Assembly: GCF_020921035.1 (NCBI RefSeq)
Contig: NC_063157.1
Location: 620,001 to 684,000 of the forward strand
Direction: 5' to 3'
Source: Rhodamnia argentea
Taxonomy: Eukaryota > Streptophyta > Magnoliopsida > Myrtales > Myrtaceae
DNA length: 64,000 nucleotides
Shown one piece after another: positions 57,013 through 64,000 of this stretch. A program made the position numbers and the translations under genes. Under the pieces are notes generated by a model. The model did not search any database, was not told the origin of the DNA, and saw only the letters and a program-made list of their open reading frames with translations. Every line of letters begins with the position of its first letter. Position 1 is the first letter of the stretch.

Positions 57013-58413
57013 TCAATACATCCATGACAAGTCTTGCCTGAAAGAAACAGACTCTGCAGCACCTTGAAGGCCCCTTTCTGAAATTTGAGGACAATCTTCC
57101 ACCACAAGCAACTCTAATTTTTGTGATCCCACAAGTGGCTTCAGGCCATCATCGGTAACTCCCAGGCACTTTACCAATCGCAAGGTGCGCAAAGAAGGAA
57201 AGTGGATTACATGCTGCAGTCCCTCATCACTTACCTCTTGGCATCTGACAAACTGCAAGAACTCCAAATACTGAGCAGAGCACAGTGCTTCCATCCCATC
57301 ATCATTGAAGGAGTCTACATGGTCGAGAGCTAGTTTGCGGATGGGGCACATTTTAACCAAACTAAGAATACCATTCAATGTGAATGAAGAAAATGAAGGA
57401 AACTCCCCATCGGAGAAGGATATCATAATCTCTTCGAGCATCGAACAATTCTGAGCCAAAGCTTTTAGACTCTCATCTGTCAATCTCAATGGGTTATTCA
57501 TCAAAAGTGGTAGTGAGTAGTCTGACGGGACACGAAGTGACAGAGAACGAAGGTTCCTAGACTTTTGTGATAAACTGATGATATCACAGTCCCTGATCCC
57601 AACACACATGTCCAAGGAAATACTCTCTAGGTTTTCACATTGACCCAGCACGGAAGCAAGACCTCTCCCAGGGTGGATGATGCAATTGACCAAGCTCATC
57701 TCCAGCATATTTTCACACGGGACCTGCTGTGTTTGCCATCGATCCACTGAGCGATCATGAACCTTCATGTATCTGTAATTAGCATCTACTTCAAACTGTA
57801 AACGCCTTAGTTTTCTCCAACTAGCACCTAGCTTAACCAAGTCTCCCTCACCAATTGCCCTACAATTTTTTATTGCAAGATCTTCTAGGGTTTCAAGCTT
57901 TCCAATGTGGTCTAGCCACTCGACACTGGAAACATTTAAACATCGGATAAGATGGAGAACAGTGAGACTTTTGCAGCCCAGCACAAGAGATAGTATGCCG
58001 CAGCCAGTAATTCGCGGTGCAAAGTTCAACTTCAAAGTGGAGAGCTTGGAACATGAAATCAAATGGCGAAGACCCACATCCGTTATGAATGTGCAGTAAC
58101 TTAAGGTGAGATTACTCAAAGAGGGACAATAGTCAGAAAGAATGATAAGCCCTTGGTCATCCAACTGTTTCCCCAATTTGGACATCCAACCTGCATAACT
58201 TATCTCTACCTTTGCCAAATTCGGGAACCTGATACAGAGAGCAGTCAGAGCTTCATTTGCAGGGTCCAAACCACAACCGACACGAAGAGAATGTCTCTGT
58301 TCATTATCCAGCATGTAAAGCCTTTTACATGCTAGAGAAGTAGCATTCCTGTCTGTGGTTTTCATGATCCTGTCCAGGATTTCCCAAACCAATTGATCCG
58401 GTAAATCATCCAT
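57013..58413 (-). CDS. F-box/leucine-rich-repeat protein
   Basis: Uninterrupted 466-aa frame starting MDDLPDQLVWEILDRIMKTT, a compact F-box that would bind SKP1. It is followed by about fifteen leucine-rich repeats of the cysteine-containing SKP2/FBL type, for example LSNLTLSYCTFITDVGLRHL, LESISLDMCVGIRDCDIISL and LRTLRLVKCLGVTDDGLKPL, to the C terminus. Such proteins are substrate receptors of SCF E3 ubiquitin ligases; the LRR arc selects the target for ubiquitination. It is related to plant FBL14/At-B-like proteins by eye, but the substrate is unknown. The start at 58413 is preferred over upstream in-frame codons because it begins the F-box and because an acceptor (TTTTCAG) lies just before it. 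Confidence 0.88.
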   Translation of the reverse strand: MDDLPDQLVWEILDRIMKTTDRNATSLACKRLYMLDNEQRHSLRVGCGLDPANEALTALCIRFPNLAKVEISYAGWMSKLGKQLDDQGLIILSDYCPSLSNLTLSYCTFITDVGLRHLISCSKLSTLKLNFAPRITGCGILSLVLGCKSLTVLHLIRCLNVSSVEWLDHIGKLETLEDLAIKNCRAIGEGDLVKLGASWRKLRRLQFEVDANYRYMKVHDRSVDRWQTQQVPCENMLEMSLVNCIIHPGRGLASVLGQCENLESISLDMCVGIRDCDIISLSQKSRNLRSLSLRVPSDYSLPLLMNNPLRLTDESLKALAQNCSMLEEIMISFSDGEFPSFSSFTLNGILSLVKMCPIRKLALDHVDSFNDDGMEALCSAQYLEFLQFVRCQEVSDEGLQHVIHFPSLRTLRLVKCLGVTDDGLKPLVGSQKLELLVVEDCPQISERGLQGAAESVSFRQDLSWMY

Positions 58414-58460
58414 CAGAAACAGGTAACCTCTTGCTACGTGCAAGACAAAGTAGAAATGAC

Positions 58461-59100
58461 CTGAAAATATTAAAACATATATTGATGAGTGACCAGCACA
58501 TGAATTTGAAAGGATCACAATTCATCCTTCCAGAGATGAAAACATAGAGAAATCCTGCTACCATGTGTCATGCCAAATATATAGGGCAATCTAAAAATTT
58601 CAAATTTCGCAACCAAGTCTACATGTTATATCCTCCAACACTATCGTACAGAAACACCTATGAAGTGGCTCCCATTATTGGTATCAAACCAATATCGATT
58701 CATACAAGATAAATCTTCTAATCTATAATTAGGCCAAGGAAAGAAGTTCAATTTAATTATCTCTTTTGCTCAAGAATCATAGTTCACTGGTTCAAGATGC
58801 CACCAGTTCTAACTGCGAGGATAATCACTCATCGATCAAAAACGTGTAATACTTATCCTACACAGTCTACAAAGATGAGCAACCGTAAGTCCATAAATGA
58901 CTTTCACCAGGTGAACTTCTCCACCAGAAGAAAGCTTTGAACTTCAAATTACAGCACAGGCCAGCCGAAGAGTTAATCCACATCGCATCGATTTCACATG
59001 GTTTTATCCCGATGGCAAGAGAAAACAGGGAAAAACGAGACGGTGTAGAGAAAATTACGGAAAACGAAACACCCCAATAGCTTAAGAAGCGATGCTTTAC
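58461..59100 (-). other. Leader intron of the F-box/LRR gene (inferred)
   Basis: On the minus strand, donor CCTG|GTAAAGC (59100) and acceptor ATTTTCAG (ending 58461) define a 640-nt intron upstream of the start codon. The leader exon would be about 59101-59270. Inferred from splice sites only. Confidence 0.45.
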
Positions 59101-59270
59101 CAGGAAATCAGTTGAGAAGATGATGTGATCGGAGATCGCCTCAAAACCTGTCGATGATGTCCAAAAGTTGAAGGTTTTGTCCCTTTTTTTTTTTTTTTTT
59201 TGGGACAATTTCGAGCTCGAATAACTTGCTCCGATCCGAAGATGACGAACGGCGCTTGAAGAGGGACGCT

Positions 59271-60619
59271 GAATATGAAATGTTCAGAATTACATAAATA
59301 TCCTTGTCTTTCTTTCTATTTTTGCCTCTTTTGTTTTGCTATTACAAATAATCCTTCTTCATAGGGCAATAATGACATTGACACTTAATGGCTTACTTCA
59401 AAATAATGAATTCTCTTTCTTAATTAATAGAACCTTGCATATATAGATGATTGAATCCAACTCGCAAAAGCTTAGCTTTTTATTCTGCAGACGTACGAAG
59501 AAAAAATTATTCGAAGGTGAAAAGTTTTCAATTAAAAAGAAATTTTTTCATCAATAACTAATCTAAGTTTGAATTATGTATAAGGTTGATGCTAAGCTGA
59601 CCAACCCCTAAAGTTAGACGGTCAGCTTATGGTCACATATGAGATTTGTGGAAACCGGATCTAGTTTCAATAATTTGACTCCCCATTTCCCTTTCTTTTT
59701 GTTACTTTTATATGTTTTGATTGTAAGCTAAAATTAGAAGACAAAATTATAATAAACCCATACAATCAAGATTCTAATGAAACATATCCAATTCATAATA
59801 TCCAAACAAGTAGATATTATTCTACGGCCAAATAAAAGGATTACGTGGATATTGTTCAAGAAATTACGAAAAAAAATCCTTAAGGACTTTGCTTGGATGA
59901 CAGTATCGTCATTCAAAGGTGCAACTTAAACCGTATATATTAGATGTGGACTTTTGGCTAACAAGTATATCACGCGGATATGTAGTGCTCATGAGTTCGT
60001 CACTCGTATCTACTGTTATCTTAGCTTTTCTCGTTATTCATAACTCAAAAAAATAAAAACGTGATTATCTTGTATACTTTTTCTTCTAATTTTAGCTTAC
60101 AATATAAAGGTAAAAAAAAGGAAATGGGGAGTCAAAATGCTGCTCGTTTGTGGCCATGAGTTAACCGTCCCGCCGTTTGATTTTTGGGGACAATTAGCTA
60201 AGCAATTTTCTCATGTACACAATCCGAGACCACCTAAAAGGCAACAACAACACTGATGAATAAAGCAAATTGCGAAAATCTCTCAAAAAGTCGATATTGT
60301 CGACAATTATTTGGCATGGCGCCGGCTCATAATATCAAGAGCAACTTCAAGTTTCAATTACCAAATATATTCCCTAGTCTGGGACAATTTGGTGAATTGG
60401 AAGAAACGTAAAGGGGCAGATTTGTCTTTTCGACTGTCCAAAGTTGCTCAGGAAAGGGATCGAAAATATCTAATGGGCCATATGGGCCGGGCCAGCTATT
60501 GTGTTGGTGGGGCCCACAGAAAGTAAATATCTTTCTCCAGATTTAGCCCCCCACCACACCCCGCCCCAAAAGTCCTCGTTCCATTTCAAAACCTCTGATA
60601 CCGCCTAAACTTCATTGCG
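59271..60619. other. Intergenic, no gene supported
   Basis: AT-rich, divergent promoter space between the F-box gene and the putative frame to the right. No RNA gene or clear repeat recognised. Confidence 0.35.
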
Positions 60620-60886
60620 ATGGCGACCCAAATCTCCTCTCTCTCTCTCTCTCTCTCGAGACCCCAACCCAACCAAACCCTAGCTCCTCCTTCTCCTTTT
60701 CTCTGCACCAAAACCTTCCTACTCTTCTCTTCGCTTCCTCAGCCCAAACAGCAGTTGCGCGAACCCCAACTCGAAGCGAGTCGTCCATTTTGGACCTCCC
60801 CTTCACCCTGCTCTCAGGAACTATCCGCAATCGATGATGAAGAAGGATATGTGAGGACGAGAACGAGAAGGAGAACGGCGAAGTGA
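60620..60886 (+). CDS. Short hypothetical frame, possible first exon of a plastid-targeted protein
   Basis: 88 codons from an ATG in good context (TTGCGATGGCG). The N terminus is rich in Ser, Pro and Leu and poor in acids (MATQISSLSLSLSRPQPNQT), as in chloroplast transit peptides, but part of this comes from a (TC)n microsatellite. The end (DDEEGYVRTRTRRRTAK) is basic and has no known motif. A donor-like site (GATAT|GTGAGG at about 60848) might make it a first exon, but I found no convincing partner exon. It could be non-coding. Confidence 0.3.
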   Translation: MATQISSLSLSLSRPQPNQTLAPPSPFLCTKTFLLFSSLPQPKQQLREPQLEASRPFWTSPSPCSQELSAIDDEEGYVRTRTRRRTAK

Positions 60887-63800
60887 ATCGGAAGGGAGCT
60901 CTTCCACTTTGGCCGCTCCTCCTTCTGCCGGATCCGGCCAGAGGTCGTTCGTTGAAACGGATGCGATCGCAGCGGGTTCTAGTCGCTTCCAATCAAGACT
61001 GTTAGCGGGATTGATGTTTTGTATTATGGAGGATACGATCATGCGAGCACTGCAGTAATCATGAGGAGTATGAAAATTGTGCGAATCATTCAGATTGGCC
61101 GCTGGGGTGGCGTAGGAGACGAGTGAGTGTCTAGCGAGAGTTTCTGGTGAGAGAGGGAGGAATGAGCTTCCAGCTTCCAGCGGAAATGGTGGAGGTGAAG
61201 TGGGACGAGTTGATGAACAATCGTCCAAGGAAGGACCAAGTGAATTGACTGAGTTAACTTTTGGGCCTTCTTATCTGGTATGAAGACCAGACTCTTAATT
61301 ATCATTTGCAACTATATCACAGTTTTTTGTAAAGGTTTATTTGATGTCACTGTTGTGATTGCGACTATAAATTGAACTTTTAGTTGGAGATCCATCTTCA
61401 AGGTCAGAGTAGGTAGATTGCTGATCCGGGAACCTTGTGTAGTTACATGGGAAACACAGCTTGTTTTAGGTATTCTGGAAAGGAGGAAGGCCGAGTTTCT
61501 CTTCCTTTGTTCGTATAGGTTTTGAGAAACTTAGATGAAGCCTCTGTTCCTAGTGAATATTAGTGCAACTGCTTAAATAATAACAATTGACTAAGACATT
61601 GATGTTTCTTTTGTTGAACAGAGAAACTAACCAATTGTAGTGTCACTACAACATTAATTCAGCCGGCTGCCCCTCTGGTTGGAGTTTGATCACCGATGCT
61701 TAGTATACTGCAGACAAGAAGAATCATATGAATTGTTTATCTGTCTTCCTGATATCTTGCTTGTAGTCACTGCCGCTATAGTCATGTAATTTACTCTCTC
61801 ACATCTCCTCATCATCATCAATGACCATTGAGCCACTTCTTTCTAAGCGGGGTCTCCTACATGGATCTAGTTACTCCATTTCATTTGACCTAACCTATAT
61901 CTTCTTTATATTTAATACTCAGAATTTTCTTCAAATATACACAACACCTTGAGCCTCTTATCTCTTGTCTTCATCATAACATCACATCTTCTCACCGATG
62001 CCTTCTACACGGGTCCAAACCATCCCAAACTAGTTTCATTCCTATTGTATTCTCTCATCGTGTCCTCAAATGAAGTCACACCAACTTTTTTTTTATAGTA
62101 ATGCACTAAATTTTAATTTTTACTTCCCTGGGTAACTACATATCCACTGGAGCATTTTCATTTCTGCCAAACTTATTTTCAACTGTTGTTCCCATATCAG
62201 TATTGAACTGCCTTTTTCTTGTGCACAGTAAAAAGACGGTGTTGCTGGAAGATATCGCTTATTTTTATCTTCAGTGATATTTTCTTATGTACAAGACTCC
62301 ATATATTGGCTTCTCTACTGCACGTATTCTTCTTGTGTGATGGGTAACCTTCCCCTTTCTCCTCTTTTTGGAAATGTTCACAGGATAGCAAAAACAATCC
62401 GCTCTTTGGATAATGTTGGTCTCCAATTTTAACTTTTTCCTTTACTAAATCTGCCTTTCATGTATTCTATCATTGGACATGTTGAACTCTGAGGTTTCTC
62501 TCCATGTTCCACAGTCATAGTTTTGCATCTATTTGTCATGAGTTTCGTCCACTAGCACAGTATAATCTAGTAAAAGCATATGCTGAGGAATATTATTTGG
62601 GATATTCTATTTAAGCTTGTTCTTTTCCAAGCTAAGATGTAATGACTTAAAAGTAATCAACAATGTAAGGCTATTGATATTGGGAAATGCTTTGTTCCTC
62701 TCAGTGTCCTGATTGAAGTCACCGCCATTCTAGGAACCATTTCCTTAGCCTTTTCCTGATGTACTAAAATTTTGAGGAAATTCTATCTTCTTATCTTTTT
62801 TCCTTTCATTGATCCAGAGAAAATTACTAAAAACTGAGTATAAGGCCATTTGGAAAATGTCCTTGTTCTGAGGACCTAGCTGCAGAAAAAGGTTGTCATC
62901 TTAGTTTGCATATTGTCTTTCATTTTGAGTTATGTTTGTAACTTGAAATGTCGAAAAAGGACTAGACTTATCTGCCTCAATACTTCTTTCATCTTAGCGT
63001 GCCTTCAATTAAAAAGTAGTCCTTTTCATTTTGCCTAATTTGTAATTAAGAATGCAACTGTACAACTGTTTGACCTAGAGTTACCAAGATCTAGGAGGTC
63101 TTCGGTTTGATTACTATTTTGCTCCTCTCCTGCCCATCTTACAAACTAAAAGGGAAGGCGCGTCCAGTAGGCGTGTCCAGTAGAGCTGCAATGTGTTAGT
63201 TACTATTCCTGAACTCACGTGATTTAGTTGACATGTATCTGTGATGGTAAGACCTATATCATTGTTTTGAGAACCTAACTGAAGTCGATTGTTCAGCTAG
63301 GTATTGGAAGCTGGTCCACTTCAGTCTTATTATGTAAAATGTCTAGCTCAAGAACCAAAGTTGACCTGGTTCGACCAGGTTAACCAGTAAATAGGTCAAC
63401 CTAAGCCTTTGAAAGTTAAAAATGGGTTCTTGCTAGGCAGGGATTTTAGCCCCTGGCCTTGAGTGACCTCCCAATGCTTAACCCTAAGGAAACCTCTCTC
63501 CCTATCTAAATATTGGCAACGGAGCTATCATTGGAAAAAAATTGTAACTTGGTGTTGAGGGGACTCGAGCCCATGAGCCTTGACCTCAATCAGCTGTGAT
63601 CTCTGTACTGTATCACCTTGGACACTTCCACTAAACCGGCTGGCTAAACTGCTTACCACCAGCTTTGTTGTTTCTTACACCTGTTTTTCGTACCCAGACT
63701 AGTGTATGCATACCACAATAGCCTTCTACTGTCAAATGCGCTTCATTTTGCACATGTGAGTCAAGTGTGCAACTGAAGGATAGATATGCTGCTGGTTTAA

Positions 63801-64000
63801 ATCAAACAGTTGTTTATTGAACTTTTTCAGTGGCTTTGCAGTGTCTAAATTTCGACTGCTTGCTTTGTCAACTCTGTTGTGGAGGTGTTAAGCTAAATAT
63901 TAATGGACAATAACTAGTTCAACTGGCAATACGAACTAGATTTCATAGTTATTTAGTCCCTGGTGTAATGCATCATTATAATTTTCTGAAGGAGAACAAA
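60887..64000. other. Right edge, no gene supported
   Basis: About 3.1 kb of mainly AT-rich DNA. A short coding-like stretch at 61140-61280 reads ELPASSGNGGGEVGRVDEQS in one frame and ends near a donor-like CTG|GTATGA, but I could not build a gene. The segment around 61830-61900 (GGGGTCTCCTACATGGATC) resembles the conserved motif of Au-type plant SINEs, degenerate. The stretch 63420-63650 looks like old repeat. A gene may start or end outside the window. Confidence 0.3.

Noticed and set aside
1-64000. tRNA, rRNA, snoRNA and CRISPR-type arrays
   Set aside because: None was recognised by eye on either strand. Small structured RNAs in introns cannot be excluded without a covariance-model search; a positive hit would change this.

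Overview
This window is nuclear DNA from a flowering plant, almost certainly a eudicot. Genes are split by GT-AG introns with AT-rich intron bodies, intergenic DNA is AT-rich, and the encoded proteins are those of a typical dicot: a Golgi SNARE, the mRNA export factor RAE1, an AHA-type plasma membrane proton pump, an EAR-type zinc finger protein, the splicing factor SART1/DOT2, and an F-box/LRR protein. Nothing here is bacterial, viral or organellar. I cannot fix the species; a woody rosid is only a guess.

Layout, left to right: AT-rich inverted-repeat elements (1-1.6 kb); GOS11-like Qb-SNARE (+, 2.05-6.4 kb); a 4.6 kb gene-poor stretch; single-exon C2H2/EAR zinc finger gene (+, 11.0-11.65 kb); a small membrane and coiled-coil protein gene (-, 14.2-15.6 kb) with an inferred upstream leader exon near 16.2 kb; RAE1 (+, 18.1-22.8 kb, 11 exons); plasma membrane H+-ATPase (+, 25.05-30.8 kb, 15 exons); a dsRNA-binding-domain protein (-, 31.9-33.3 kb, 5 exons); a nest of inverted-repeat elements (33.75-35.33 kb); a proline-rich secreted protein gene whose frame shifts twice (+, 36.0-37.2 kb); a gutted Ty3/gypsy retrotransposon carrying a hAT-type MITE in its left LTR (38.8-42.8 kb); a basic/coiled-coil protein ending in a DLNLP repressor motif (+, 43.4-46.4 kb); DOT2/SART1 (+, 49.0-55.1 kb, 12 coding exons); an F-box/LRR gene (-, 57.0-58.4 kb, with a leader intron reaching 59.1 kb); and a 3' end with one doubtful short reading frame and otherwise no gene I can support.

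The genes do not form a cluster or pathway; they are ordinary, independently transcribed neighbours. Several act in RNA or protein handling (RAE1 in mRNA export, DOT2 in splicing, the dsRBD protein in RNA binding, the F-box protein in ubiquitination), but I see no sign that proximity matters. Exon coordinates were built by hand from reading frames, conserved protein sequence and splice dinucleotides, and every phase was checked to close. The most notable observations are the nested transposable elements, the hAT insertion with a clean target duplication and an empty site in the partner LTR, the internal deletion of the retroelement, the three-frame proline-rich gene, a GC-AG intron in the proton pump, a 23-nt microexon, and a start-stop upstream ORF. 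I found no convincing previously undescribed system.
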